A stretch of DNA of 64,000 nt from Colwellia polaris (GCF_002104515.1 NZ_NBOE01000002.1:434001-498000); one strand, 5' to 3'. Shown: positions 27,408 to 36,912, numbered from the stretch's first letter. Numbers and translations: made by a program. The notes: generated by a model not told the origin, from the letters alone.

Positions 27408-27904
27408 AATAACGGCTAATAAAAGTTAAATCCTCCCTGAAACGGCCGATAAATTGCAGGGTTATTAGGATAGAAACCTCATTTAAACGTAATTTATTTA
27501 TACAGCCCAGATATTAGTTGAGTTTAATTATTGTTCAATTAAGAGTGAAAATAGCGGTAATAAGTACCAATTCACTAATATCGTTTGACTTACTACGAAA
27601 GAGTTAGTAAAACATAGGTAGCACATATTTTTACAATTAAGAGGACTTCTGTAACATTGATAAAATCAATCTTGTTCTTTATTAAATGAATATATTGTTC
27701 TATTCTCGTTACGAAAGGCTTATTTTATCCATTAAAAAATAAAATAAGCAGACTTTTGAATGTACTTAGTTGACAGTTAGGCTGTCGTCTGGGAATATTG
27801 CATGGTTTTATTCTAAACAAATTAAAACTTAAAATGGCAGATTATTAAATTTGCGTTAACAATAAAGTTTGTTATCAAAATTCAATAGCAATTGGTTGGG
27901 AACT
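27408..27904. other. Regulatory region upstream of the TonB2 operon
   Basis: About 500 bp without a supportable gene. A possible promoter is TTGACA at 27770-27775 with a poor -10 (GAATAT, 27793-27798, 17-bp spacing). No Fur-type palindrome was recognised. Confidence 0.35.
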
Positions 27905-28684
27905 ATGTCCAAATTAAGCAAGAAAAGCCTTATCGCATCGACGATAATCGGCGCATTAGCATTTTCAGCAAGCAACTTCGCTGCTGCAGACGCGTTAACA
28001 GATCTACAAAAAGCAGAAGCTCAAATTTTTAAAGCTTCAAGTAAATCACAAAGCAAAATCGACAATATCTATGGTCAAACTCAAGAGCTATTAGCTGAGT
28101 ACCGTAATACAGTTGACGAAGCTGATGTGTTAAAAGGTTATAACGATCACGTTCAACTTATGGTTGACGATCAAAAAGCCAATATTCAATCTTTACAAAA
28201 TCAAATTGCTGGTATTGATAAAACTAAGCAAGGCGTAGTGCCATTGATGTACAAAATGATTGACACATTAGAAAAGTTTGTTGACCTTGATGTTCCTATG
28301 AACATTGATGCACGTAAAGAGCGTATAGCTGGTTTACGTGATGTAATGGGTGACTCAGACGTTTCAGTATCTGAACAATTTCGTTTAGTACTTGAAGCTT
28401 ACGAGATTGAAGCCAGTTACGGCACTATTTTCGGTGTGTATCAAGGTGAGCTTGACTTAGGTGATCGTATGATTACTGCAGATTTTGTTCACATGGGTCG
28501 TATTTCATTTGTTGCTCAATCTCTTGACATGAAAAATGCTTGGGTTTGGAACAATGAAGAGCGTTCATGGGAAGCTTTAGGTGACGAGTACTTGAAACCT
28601 GTAACCGATGCCGTACGTATGGCTCGTAAGCAATTACCACTTGATTTAGCTAAACTACCAGTATTTGCAGCAGGAGCAAAATAA
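27905..28684 (+). CDS. DUF3450 periplasmic protein of the TonB2 cluster
   Basis: A 259-aa exported protein. The signal peptide begins MSKLSKKSLIASTIIGALAF and ends near FAAA; the mature part is a long coiled coil followed by a conserved DUF3450 region (FVDLDVPMNIDARKERI, EASYGTIFGVYQGELDLG). I use ATG 27905 rather than the in-frame codon at 27869, because GGTTGGGA lies just upstream and the signal peptide then has a normal length. In Vibrio and Alteromonadales this family is encoded first in TonB2/TtpC operons. It overlaps ttpC by 1 bp. Exact role unknown. Confidence 0.88.
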   Translation: MSKLSKKSLIASTIIGALAFSASNFAAADALTDLQKAEAQIFKASSKSQSKIDNIYGQTQELLAEYRNTVDEADVLKGYNDHVQLMVDDQKANIQSLQNQIAGIDKTKQGVVPLMYKMIDTLEKFVDLDVPMNIDARKERIAGLRDVMGDSDVSVSEQFRLVLEAYEIEASYGTIFGVYQGELDLGDRMITADFVHMGRISFVAQSLDMKNAWVWNNEERSWEALGDEYLKPVTDAVRMARKQLPLDLAKLPVFAAGAK

Positions 28685-30027
28685 TGAAAAAAGTTATTAA
28701 TTTCGTATTATTTGCTGCTTCAATGACTGTAGCAGCTTCAGCATCAGCAAATCAGTTAGATGACTTGTTAAAGCAAGTTAAAAATGACCGTATTTCTGAA
28801 GCTAAAATTGATAAAAAGCGTGAAGCGGAATTTACTTCTGCACGTGCTGACAAGCAAGCTTTATTGAATAAAGCTAAAAAAGATCTAGCAGACCAACAAG
28901 CTCGTAATAAGCGTTTAACTAAAGAATATGCTGATAACGAAATTACTTTAGCACAGAAAGCTGTAGAGCTTGACAATGCTCAAGGTACATTAGGTGAAAT
29001 GTTCGGTGTAAGTCGTGCAGCTGCAGCTAATGCTTACGGTTCAATCGTAACTTCACTTGTTTCAGCTGAATACCCAGGTCGTGGTGCAACTTTAGATAAA
29101 ATCGCTAACTCTAAAGCAATCCCTGAACTTGAACAACTTGAAGAACTTTGGTTTGCACTTCAAACTGAAATGACTCAATCAGGTGAAATCTCTAAGTTTA
29201 CTACTGAAGTAACTAACTTAGATGGTTCAAAGTCTACTCAGTCAGTAACACGTGTTGGTACGTTCAACTTAGTGTCTGAAGACGGTTACTTAAACTACAA
29301 CGATGAAGTTGGTCAAGTACAACCACTAGCTAAGCAACCTGCGGGTTACATTGCCGGTGCTGCTGCTTCTTTCTTCGGCGAAACTTCAGGTTACTCTCCT
29401 TTATACGTGGATCCTTCACGTGGTGCTATCTTAACGCTAGAAACACGTAAGAAAACACTTATGGAATTCTACCACGAAGGTAAAGAAGTAGGTTATGCAA
29501 TCACAGTATTGTTGTTCTTCGGTGTTCTTATCGCATTAGAACGTATGATTGTTCTTGGTTCTATGAGCTCTAAAATTAAAGCGCAAGAGAAAAACCTTGA
29601 CCAACCAAACGATAACAACCCACTGGGTCGTTTATTAAAAGTTTACTTTGAAAACAAATCAGTTGATGCAGAAACACTTGAACTTAAACTTGATGAAGCC
29701 ATACTTCGCGAAACGCCTAAAGTTGACCGTGGTATTAACTTAATCAAAATGTTCGCTGCAATTGCACCATTAATGGGTCTATTAGGTACGGTAATCGGTA
29801 TGATTATGACCTTCCAAACGATTACATTATTTGGTACAGGTGACCCGAAAATTATGGCGGGTAACATCTCTCTTGCACTTGTAACAACAGCATTAGGTTT
29901 GATTTGTGCATTACCACTAATCTTAATCCACAGCATTGTTGCTGGTAAGAGTAAATCTGTACTACAAAAATTAGACGAGCAAAGCGCTGGCTTAATCGCA
30001 GCGATTGCCGAGAAGGAGTCTAAATAA
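28684..30027 (+). CDS. ttpC: TtpC-type MotA/TolQ/ExbB proton channel protein
   Basis: A 447-aa protein: signal peptide (to about ASASA), a periplasmic coiled-coil region of about 230 residues, then a MotA/TolQ/ExbB domain (about 265-440) with IAPLMGLLGTVIGMIMTFQ and a later LALVTTALGLICALPL helix. The extended N-terminus separates TtpC from ordinary ExbB. In Vibrio, TtpC is needed for energy transfer by the TonB2 system. Overlaps its neighbours by 1 bp on both sides, so the operon is tightly coupled. Confidence 0.9.
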   Translation: MKKVINFVLFAASMTVAASASANQLDDLLKQVKNDRISEAKIDKKREAEFTSARADKQALLNKAKKDLADQQARNKRLTKEYADNEITLAQKAVELDNAQGTLGEMFGVSRAAAANAYGSIVTSLVSAEYPGRGATLDKIANSKAIPELEQLEELWFALQTEMTQSGEISKFTTEVTNLDGSKSTQSVTRVGTFNLVSEDGYLNYNDEVGQVQPLAKQPAGYIAGAAASFFGETSGYSPLYVDPSRGAILTLETRKKTLMEFYHEGKEVGYAITVLLFFGVLIALERMIVLGSMSSKIKAQEKNLDQPNDNNPLGRLLKVYFENKSVDAETLELKLDEAILRETPKVDRGINLIKMFAAIAPLMGLLGTVIGMIMTFQTITLFGTGDPKIMAGNISLALVTTALGLICALPLILIHSIVAGKSKSVLQKLDEQSAGLIAAIAEKESK

Positions 30028-30551
30028 TGTTATTCCTGATAGAGCTTTGGGAATCTGTCAGGAGTTTTATTGCGACTGGCGGTAACGTATTATACGTTGT
30101 TGCCTTCGCACTCTTATTGATGTGGATAATGATGATAGAACGTTATTGGTTCTTATCAAAAGTTTATCCAAAAATGAAAGACGATATCGTCGGACGTTGG
30201 GATGCGAGAGAAGATACTACTTCTTGGTATGCACATCGAATTAGAGATACTTGGATCTCCGAAGCGACAGAACTACTAGAGCAACGCATGCTCACAATTA
30301 GAACCTTGGTGGCAATGTGTCCACTAATTGGTTTACTAGGTACGGTAACCGGCATGATCGGTGTGTTTGAAGTAATGGCACAACAAGGTACTGGTAATCC
30401 GCGTCTGATGGCGTCTGGTATATCAATGGCAACAATTCCGACAATGGCGGGTATGGTTGCTGCATTATCAGGTGTGTTTTTCAGTTCAAGGTTAGACGCT
30501 AAAGTTAAACTAGCAAAGGCTAAACTGGTTGACAGTTTACCTCATCACTAG
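30027..30551 (+). CDS. exbB: ExbB2 proton channel subunit
   Basis: A 174-aa short ExbB: N-terminal membrane helix (VLYVVAFALLLMWIMMI), then the conserved CPLIGLLGTVTGMIGVFEVMA and GISMATIPTMAGMVAALSG helices. It forms the inner-membrane proton channel with ExbD and energises TonB2. It starts at ATG 30027 overlapping the ttpC stop. Confidence 0.93.
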   Translation: MLFLIELWESVRSFIATGGNVLYVVAFALLLMWIMMIERYWFLSKVYPKMKDDIVGRWDAREDTTSWYAHRIRDTWISEATELLEQRMLTIRTLVAMCPLIGLLGTVTGMIGVFEVMAQQGTGNPRLMASGISMATIPTMAGMVAALSGVFFSSRLDAKVKLAKAKLVDSLPHH

Positions 30552-30563
30552 AGAGATATTCGA

Positions 30564-30965
30564 ATGGCACGTAAACGTATTCGTGAAGACGAAGAAGCAG
30601 TAATTGATATGACACCGATGCTTGACATCGTATTCATCATGTTAATCTTCTTTATCGTTACTACTTCTTTTGTAAAAGAAGCTGGTATCGAAGTTAATAA
30701 ACCAAAAGCGGCAAATCAATCTAAACAAAAGTCAGCTAACATCTTTGTAGCAGTTAAAGATAATGGCGAAATTTGGTTAGACAAACGTCGTGTAGATGTT
30801 GAGCGCGTAGCGGCCAATATTGAAAAATTATTGGCTGAGCAACCAACTGATGTTGTAATCATTCAAGCTGACAAAGACGCTAAACATGGTGTTGTTGTTA
30901 AAGTAATGGATGCAATTAAAGAAGCGGGCATAGACAGAATTTCTATCGCTGCAGCTAAGGGGTAG
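30564..30965 (+). CDS. exbD: ExbD2 proton channel subunit
   Basis: A 133-aa ExbD/TolR protein: cytoplasmic N-terminus, one membrane helix with the essential acidic residue in VIDMTPMLDIVFIMLIFFIV (Asp at LDIVF), and a periplasmic domain ending DRISIAAAKG. GAGAGAT upstream is a plausible ribosome binding site. Partner of the preceding ExbB2. Confidence 0.94.
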   Translation: MARKRIREDEEAVIDMTPMLDIVFIMLIFFIVTTSFVKEAGIEVNKPKAANQSKQKSANIFVAVKDNGEIWLDKRRVDVERVAANIEKLLAEQPTDVVIIQADKDAKHGVVVKVMDAIKEAGIDRISIAAAKG

Positions 30966-30968
30966 TTT

Positions 30969-31586
30969 ATGGTTCGCTTTTTAGTATCTATACTACTAGG
31001 CGCGGCAGTAACATTTGCTTTGTTTTCTTTTATGGCCTTTCTTGTTTCTAGCGGTGATAGAACCAAGGAAGAAGCCTTAGAGAATATCATAGTAGAAGTT
31101 AATACGACGCCACCTAAGTCAGCTGCAGAACGCCGTCAACGTGTTCCGCCGCCGCCACCGCCGCCGCCTAAAACGCCACCTAAGCCTCAAGCTCCTGAGC
31201 CTGAGACTAATAACGATACAAGTGGATTAACGTTTAATATGCCTGGTGTTCAATTAGCTGGTGCAAATGCTGGTATGTCTGCTCCTGGCGCTGGTTTTGG
31301 ACGCGATGGCGATGCAACACCAATAGTTCGTATTGAGCCTAAGTACCCAATACAAGCTGCTCGTGATGGTAAAGAAGGTTGGGTTACGCTTTCATTTACT
31401 ATCAACGAAATTGGTGGTGTTGAAGACGTTGATGTTATTGAAGCTGAGCCTAAGCGTATTTTCGACAAAGAAGCTAAACGTGCTTTGCGAAAGTGGAAGT
31501 ACAAACCAAAAGTTGTTGATGGCAAAGCGATGAGACAACCTGGTTTAACTGTACGACTTGACTTTAAAATGGACGGAGGAAATTAA
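30969..31586 (+). CDS. tonB: TonB2 energy transducer
   Basis: A 205-aa TonB: N-terminal membrane anchor (residues about 3-28), a proline-rich stretch with eight consecutive Pro near residue 57, and a C-terminal TonB domain (about 115-205) with EPKYPIQAARDGKEGWV and ALRKWKYKP. The periplasmic spacer is short, as in TonB2-type proteins. It couples the ExbB2/ExbD2/TtpC proton channel to receptors such as the one at 17058. Confidence 0.94.
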   Translation: MVRFLVSILLGAAVTFALFSFMAFLVSSGDRTKEEALENIIVEVNTTPPKSAAERRQRVPPPPPPPPKTPPKPQAPEPETNNDTSGLTFNMPGVQLAGANAGMSAPGAGFGRDGDATPIVRIEPKYPIQAARDGKEGWVTLSFTINEIGGVEDVDVIEAEPKRIFDKEAKRALRKWKYKPKVVDGKAMRQPGLTVRLDFKMDGGN

Positions 31587-31588
31587 TA

Positions 31589-32848
31589 ATGAATAAGATT
31601 TTTTCATCTTTACTGTTAATTATTTCAGTTGTTCTAATTCAATTACCTATTGCTGCAACAGTATCAGCAGCAGGTGCTGAAGATGCAGAAAAGCCAAAGC
31701 GTAAAACACAGTTAGTTGGTCCTAGTGTTGGTAAAAAAGTTGCTAAAGCATTTGAATCTTACTCTGCGGATGATATTCCAGGCGCTTTAGTTATTCTTTT
31801 AGACATTGATGCTAGCAAAGAATATGACAAAGCTTATGTTGCTCGTTTTATTGCCGTTATGTACGCAAGTATGGGTAATGAAGAAGCAAAAGCGATTGAA
31901 TATCTTAAGCTTGCAGTAGAGCCTGATATCCTTAACGAAGGAGATCACGGTGAATCAATCAAGTTATTAGCTGATTTGCAAATGCAAACCAAATCTTATG
32001 AAGAGGCGCTTGTCAATTATAAGGCTTGGATGGATTTTACGGGTAAATCGGATGGTGATACTTGGACTAAAATAGCGAATGCATATTATGCACTGAAGCA
32101 ATTAGATAAAATGATTGTGCCAGCGGATAATGCCATTGCAGCTTATGGTGACAAGCAAAACAAAAACCCTTACATTTTGAAAGTTACATCTTATTATGAA
32201 ACTAAGAAATTTAAGGAAGCTGTTAAAACGCTTGAAACTGTAGTTCAAATCTTCCCAGAAGATAAAACTTGGTGGACTCAACTTGGCATGTTTTATTTGC
32301 TAGTTGAAGATTATCAGAAAGGTCTGGAAACATTAGATCTTGCTTATAAACAAGGTTTTCTTGAAAAAGAATCTGAAATCAAAACACTTGCAAGTTTATA
32401 TTCGCAAAATTCAGTACCATACAAAGCAGCTTTACTGTTAGAGAAGCATATTGATTCAGGCCTAGTAACTCGTGATGATAAGAACTTATCGTCATTAGCG
32501 AATGCTTGGCATGCAGCTCAACATATTGATAAAGCAGCGAGCTATTACGGCGAACTAGCTAAAATGACTAACCTTTCTAAGCATTACAGCAAGCAAGGTA
32601 TGTTATTAAAGCAAGATGAGCAGTTTAAAGCCGCTATTGTAGCGTTAAACAAAGCTTTAGAACTTGGTGTTTCAAATAAAGGTAGACTGTATATGAGTAT
32701 TGCAGAATCTCACTTTTATTTAGAAGAATATAAACAAGCTTATAAAGCAATTAATTTAGCCATGAAAGATCCTAAGACTCGTAAGTCTGCTAAGGGTTGG
32801 GTAGGTTTTATTAAAGACACTGCGCAACGTAAAAATGTTGCAATCTAA
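31589..32848 (+). CDS. Exported TPR protein, last gene of the TonB2 operon
   Basis: A 419-aa protein with a signal peptide (MNKIFSSLLLIISVVLIQLP to about VSA) and then TPR-like helical pairs throughout (for example YEEALVNYKAWMD, FKEAVKTLETVVQIFPED, YQKGLETLDLAYKQG). A TPR gene closes TonB2/TtpC operons in related bacteria, and here it starts 2 bp after tonB. A periplasmic adaptor role is likely but not shown. Terminator follows. Confidence 0.87.
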   Translation: MNKIFSSLLLIISVVLIQLPIAATVSAAGAEDAEKPKRKTQLVGPSVGKKVAKAFESYSADDIPGALVILLDIDASKEYDKAYVARFIAVMYASMGNEEAKAIEYLKLAVEPDILNEGDHGESIKLLADLQMQTKSYEEALVNYKAWMDFTGKSDGDTWTKIANAYYALKQLDKMIVPADNAIAAYGDKQNKNPYILKVTSYYETKKFKEAVKTLETVVQIFPEDKTWWTQLGMFYLLVEDYQKGLETLDLAYKQGFLEKESEIKTLASLYSQNSVPYKAALLLEKHIDSGLVTRDDKNLSSLANAWHAAQHIDKAASYYGELAKMTNLSKHYSKQGMLLKQDEQFKAAIVALNKALELGVSNKGRLYMSIAESHFYLEEYKQAYKAINLAMKDPKTRKSAKGWVGFIKDTAQRKNVAI

Positions 32849-32870
32849 GTTTGCTACTTAGTTCCAATAA

Positions 32871-32899
32871 AAAACCAGCCAAATAGGCTGGTTTTTTTT
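32871..32899 (+). terminator. Terminator of the TonB2 operon
   Basis: AACCAGCC - AAATA - GGCTGGTT followed by a run of T, 25 bp after the last gene of the operon. Confidence 0.92.
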
Positions 32900-33394
32900 G
32901 TTTAAAAAAAAGGCTATGTATAATAGCAAACTGATTATTTTATTAACCATCCGAAAATAATTGCTTATGCAAAATAGACGTTATGATAAATATCGACTAT
33001 TAATAACCAACTATCAATTAGTCATTCTCACTTGCTTCATCCCTTAAAAGAAATATATAAATAAGAGACCATTTAAGCTCTGAAATTGGAAGTTTATTTT
33101 AGGCAAATGCAGGCAGTATTTAGCCTGGCAATTTCTATTAGCTAGCTTTATATTTACATGTTGTTTAAACGATTGTTTGCTTTTGCTAGGGTTACTTTTA
33201 AAAAATATTACCGTAATTATTTATAATGAGTAATGAACTCATCACTATAAGTATTAACGATTTTATCGCTAATACTTGGTTATAAATATCCCGTTCAAAT
33301 TTATTAATATAAAAATACGAGACTAAATAAGACTACCTTTTATAGGCACTTTGATTTACAATGCGCGCCGATTAATCAACCTAATGGTATTTTT
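32900..33394. other. Intergenic region after the TonB2 operon
   Basis: About 495 bp of AT-rich DNA. I see no gene, RNA or repeat that I can support up to the small ORF at 33395. Confidence 0.3.
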
Positions 33395-33517
33395 ATGTCA
33401 AAAGAAAACTTCAAAGATAGCACCTCAATTCTCCATATATTTACAGCTGTTTTGGTTATGTTTGCAGCGCCGCTTTTACCCATGTTAGCTGGTTGGTTCA
33501 CGTTATTATCAAATTAG
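33395..33517 (+). CDS. Possible 40-aa single-pass membrane protein
   Basis: Too short for usual gene finders. ATG at 33395 opens 40 codons ending TAG at 33515: a polar start (MSKENFKDSTSI) then one hydrophobic helix, FTAVLVMFAAPLLPMLAGW, and a short tail. The composition is that of small inner-membrane proteins. The ribosome binding site is weak, and I do not recognise a family. It lies 21 bp before the response regulator gene, so the two may be cotranscribed. Confidence 0.4.
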   Translation: MSKENFKDSTSILHIFTAVLVMFAAPLLPMLAGWFTLLSN

Positions 33518-33538
33518 TCAAAGGCGTTAATATTTAGG

Positions 33539-33922
33539 ATGAATATACTCGTTGTAGACGACAATTCGATCATATTAAATAACCTTACTGTGCTGTTATC
33601 GGCGCACGGGTATTTTGTAAATACGGCTTGTCATGGTTTAGATGCTTCAGAAGCATTAGTAAATAATAATTTTGATTTGGTTATAATTGACCATTTAATG
33701 CCAATTATGAATGGTATCCAATTAACCAAATATATAAGGCAGCATGAAATATTAGCAGGTATTCCTGTGATATTCATGACTACACAAGGCAAAAGCGCTG
33801 TGCCTTATCTTTGTGATATTAAAATGTTTGATGCAATTATTGATAAACCTATAGAAGAGCAAAGTTTTATCAATTTAGTAAATGAACTACTAATACCAAA
33901 TTCTCGCAGTCAGTCACTATAA
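33539..33922 (+). CDS. Single-domain response regulator (CheY-like)
   Basis: A 127-aa receiver domain without an output domain. The conserved residues are visible: acidic pair in VVDDNS (residues 6-7), phosphoacceptor Asp51 in VIIDHLMPIMNG, Thr in FMTTQG and Lys in IIDKP. No histidine kinase is nearby, so the partner is unknown. It may act by protein-protein contact, as CheY-type proteins do. Confidence 0.9.
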   Translation: MNILVVDDNSIILNNLTVLLSAHGYFVNTACHGLDASEALVNNNFDLVIIDHLMPIMNGIQLTKYIRQHEILAGIPVIFMTTQGKSAVPYLCDIKMFDAIIDKPIEEQSFINLVNELLIPNSRSQSL

Positions 33923-33976
33923 TTTTTCATAGAATTGCTTTATTCTGTAGCTAAAATATCTTTTGACTTATAGAAC

Positions 33977-34522
33977 ATGACTGAATCACAAATCAATATA
34001 CTTAAATCTGCAATTCATACCATTCCTGATTATCCTAAGCCCGGTATTCTCTTTAGAGATGTTACTGGGATTTTAGATGATGCTGAAGCGCTTCAATTAA
34101 CTATTAATATTTTAGCTGAAAAGTTTAAAGGTGGCGGATTTACTAAAATTGTTGGAACTGAAGCTCGCGGCTTCCTCTTTGGTGCTCCTTTAGCTGTTGC
34201 AATGGGCGTTGGATTTATTCCTGTACGTAAGCCAGGTAAACTGCCAAGAGCAACATTTAAGCAAGATTACGAGTTGGAATATGGCCAAGACACTTTAGAA
34301 ATTCACCAAGATGCTTTAAGTTCAAATGACAATGTTTTAATTATTGATGATTTACTTGCAACAGGTGGCACAATCGAAGCGACAACAAAATTAATTCGAC
34401 GACTGGGTGCTAAAGTAACCGATGCTGCTTTTGTTATCTCGTTGCCCGACTTAGGCGGTGAAGAAAAACTTAAAGGCATGGATTTATCTGTGTTCTCTTT
34501 ATTACAATATGCTGGTGATTAA
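33977..34522 (+). CDS. apt: Adenine phosphoribosyltransferase
   Basis: A 181-aa type I phosphoribosyltransferase converting adenine and PRPP to AMP. The PRPP-binding loop [13 protein letters not shown] (about residues 119-131), the N-terminal [18 protein letters not shown] and the FLFGAPLA segment are diagnostic. The apt-dnaX-ybaB order is a common gammaproteobacterial arrangement. Starts 9 bp before dnaX. Confidence 0.97.
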   Translation: MTESQINILKSAIHTIPDYPKPGILFRDVTGILDDAEALQLTINILAEKFKGGGFTKIVGTEARGFLFGAPLAVAMGVGFIPVRKPGKLPRATFKQDYELEYGQDTLEIHQDALSSNDNVLIIDDLLATGGTIEATTKLIRRLGAKVTDAAFVISLPDLGGEEKLKGMDLSVFSLLQYAGD

Positions 34523-34531
34523 GGCCGAAAA

Positions 34532-36847
34532 ATGAGCTATCAGGTTTTAGCAAGAAAATGGCGTCCAAAATCCTTTAGTGAGCTTATGGGACAAGAACAT
34601 ATCGTAACTGTTCTTGTTAACGCATTGACTCAGCAAAGGCTTCATCACGCGTACTTATTTACTGGTACCCGTGGTGTTGGTAAAACAACTATCGCCAGAA
34701 TTTTTGCTAAAAGCTTAAATTGCGATACAGGTATTACTGCAACACCTTGTGGTGTTTGTGATGCTTGTGTTGATATTGATCAGGGTAAATTTGTTGATTT
34801 ACTCGAGATTGATGCGGCTTCACGTACAAAAGTAGATGACACCCGTGAAATTCTAGACAACGTACAATATGCCCCTACAAGAGGGCGCTATAAAGTCTAC
34901 TTAATTGATGAAGTTCACATGCTTTCTAAGAGCAGTTTTAATGCCTTATTAAAGACATTAGAAGAACCGCCTGAACATGTTAAATTTATTTTAGCGACTA
35001 CTGATCCTCAAAAGTTACCTGTTACTGTGCTTTCACGTTGTTTACAGTTCCATTTAAAAGCACTGTCAATTAAACAAATCAGCGATAAAACAACGGAAAT
35101 ATTAACTAAAGAAAGTGTAACCTTCGATCTTGAAGCTATTGCTCTGCTTGCTAAAGCTGCACGTGGCAGTATGCGAGATTGTTTGAGCTTAACAGACCAA
35201 TGTATTGCCCAAGGTAACGGTAATATTACTCGGCACGACGTACAACAAATGTTGGGTGGTGTTGATCGTGATTGGGTATTTAAAATTCTTATCGCGTTGC
35301 TGAAACAAGATGCAGAAGCGCTAATGAAATTATCGCTATCAATCGCATCATATGCCCCCAGTTATAGTCGTTTATCGGCTGAATTAATTCAGTTGTTACA
35401 TCAAGTTGCAATGACACAAGTGGTAGAATCTAATTTTAGCTTACCTGCAGAACATCAGCAGATGTTGATGCGATTTTGCCAATTAATGTCTCCTGAAGAT
35501 GTACAGCTTTATTATCAAATAGTACTAACCGCTCGAAAAGACTTACCCTATGCTGATGATGAGCAAGCAGCGTTTGATATGATGCTATTGCGTCTACTTG
35601 CCTTTAAACCAGTGATTAATAACCAAGAGTTACCCACTGCTGAAAAAAGTAAAGTAGAGGCTGCTAAAATTCAGCAGGCTGCAGATAAGCAACTTGATGA
35701 ATTGACTTTTGAACAACCTTCAACTGCATCAGCTTCAGCTGTTTCATCCTCGGCTGCTGAGATAACTAACACACTTGAGCATGCTTCAGTTGAAGAAACT
35801 TCGCTATTAAAAAAGCAAGAAGATAACATGCCTGCGGCAGAGGCAGAGGCAGAGGCAGAGGCAGAGGCAGAAAAGCTTTCTCCTTTGGTAGAAGAACATA
35901 ACAGTAGCAACACTTCTACTCTTGACGTTATTTCAGTAGCTAGTCAAACAGATTATGTTCAGGAAGAACAAGATCAAGAGATAAACATCGAGAATAATGA
36001 TGAATTGATTAGTCAGAAAAATGAAGCATTAAACCAAGAGATGTCAGCAATAGAACAACAAGCCAGCACTCTAATTGACAATAACTCTGATGAAGAGCTT
36101 ACCAGCCATGTTGATTCATCTTATGGTACTCTAGAAAACTTGCCTGCTGATACACAAGAGACTGATAGTATTAGCCAGCAAGAGTTAAGTAATGAAAAAC
36201 AAGGTTTTGCATCTAACGTAACGGCAGCTATTCACACACGAAACATGCTCAGAAGTCGAAAAAAATCGATGGAGGAGGGCGGAAAAAAGCCTAATGGCGC
36301 AGGCATGCGTCTAACAGCTGATGCCGTTAATACATCTGGGGAAATACCTGACGTACCCACTCAAAGTAAAGTGGAAAGCACGCCGAATGTTCCTGATTTA
36401 GCAACTTTACCTGAACAGCCTTATACTGAAGATATTATTAATCCAGCAACGATTAAATTAGCTAATCAAGTTGATAAGTGGGCACACATGATCGACAGTA
36501 TGTCGTTAATTGCTCGTTTAAGGCAATTAGCTATTCATGCAACAATTGATGAAAGTTCTACTGATGATCTATTGATACTGCAATTAGATAAATCGATCAG
36601 GCATTTAAATAGTGATGCGGCCCATAAACAATTAGAAGTGCATATATCTGAATACTTGCAACGTAAAGTTACTGTTGAATTAAATATTGTAGAGAAAACC
36701 GTTGCTGATCCTTATCAAATTCAATCAGATATCAATGCAAAGCGCTATGAATATGCAAAACAAGTATTAGCCGAAGATGAAATTGTTATCGCATTAAAGC
36801 AAGAATTTCAAGCTGAACTTGATGAAGAAACTGTTGTAGCGCGTTAA
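34532..36847 (+). CDS. dnaX: DNA polymerase III tau/gamma subunit
   Basis: A 771-aa clamp-loader ATPase. Domain I has Walker A GTRGVGKTT (about residue 45), a four-Cys zinc site (C64, then CGVCDAC) and Walker B LIDEVHML; domains II-III run to about residue 370. A long acidic linker (370-600), including a run of Ala-Glu repeats, precedes the C-terminal tau domain (about 630-771) that contacts polymerase alpha. At 644-771 residues compared with 643 in E. coli, the excess is all in the linker. A slippery heptamer at 36283 should also produce the short gamma form. Confidence 0.96.
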   Translation: MSYQVLARKWRPKSFSELMGQEHIVTVLVNALTQQRLHHAYLFTGTRGVGKTTIARIFAKSLNCDTGITATPCGVCDACVDIDQGKFVDLLEIDAASRTKVDDTREILDNVQYAPTRGRYKVYLIDEVHMLSKSSFNALLKTLEEPPEHVKFILATTDPQKLPVTVLSRCLQFHLKALSIKQISDKTTEILTKESVTFDLEAIALLAKAARGSMRDCLSLTDQCIAQGNGNITRHDVQQMLGGVDRDWVFKILIALLKQDAEALMKLSLSIASYAPSYSRLSAELIQLLHQVAMTQVVESNFSLPAEHQQMLMRFCQLMSPEDVQLYYQIVLTARKDLPYADDEQAAFDMMLLRLLAFKPVINNQELPTAEKSKVEAAKIQQAADKQLDELTFEQPSTASASAVSSSAAEITNTLEHASVEETSLLKKQEDNMPAAEAEAEAEAEAEKLSPLVEEHNSSNTSTLDVISVASQTDYVQEEQDQEINIENNDELISQKNEALNQEMSAIEQQASTLIDNNSDEELTSHVDSSYGTLENLPADTQETDSISQQELSNEKQGFASNVTAAIHTRNMLRSRKKSMEEGGKKPNGAGMRLTADAVNTSGEIPDVPTQSKVESTPNVPDLATLPEQPYTEDIINPATIKLANQVDKWAHMIDSMSLIARLRQLAIHATIDESSTDDLLILQLDKSIRHLNSDAAHKQLEVHISEYLQRKVTVELNIVEKTVADPYQIQSDINAKRYEYAKQVLAEDEIVIALKQEFQAELDEETVVAR
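35837..35872 (+). repeat. Hexanucleotide repeat (GCAGAG) in the dnaX linker
   Basis: Five perfect GCAGAG copies plus GCAGAA, encoding alternating Ala-Glu. Being a multiple of three, copy-number change would alter linker length without a frameshift. Confidence 0.9.
36283..36289 (+). promoter_or_regulatory. dnaX programmed -1 frameshift site (gamma subunit)
   Basis: The heptamer A AAA AAG is in the correct register (codons 584-586 GGA AAA AAG). A -1 slip reads GCC and then stops at TAA (36292-36294), giving a product of about 587 aa. A purine-rich Shine-Dalgarno-like GGAGGAGGG lies at 36271-36279, and GGCAT/ATGCC could pair downstream. E. coli dnaX has the same heptamer, an upstream Shine-Dalgarno-like element, and a stop one codon after the slip. 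A second slippery run, A AAA AAA, is at 36259-36265 and leads to the same stop. Confidence 0.75.
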
Positions 36848-36912
36848 TCGCTACTTGAAATTTTAGCCGTTAAGCACTATCTTTGGCGGCATATAACTTT
36901 GGAGTGAAAATT

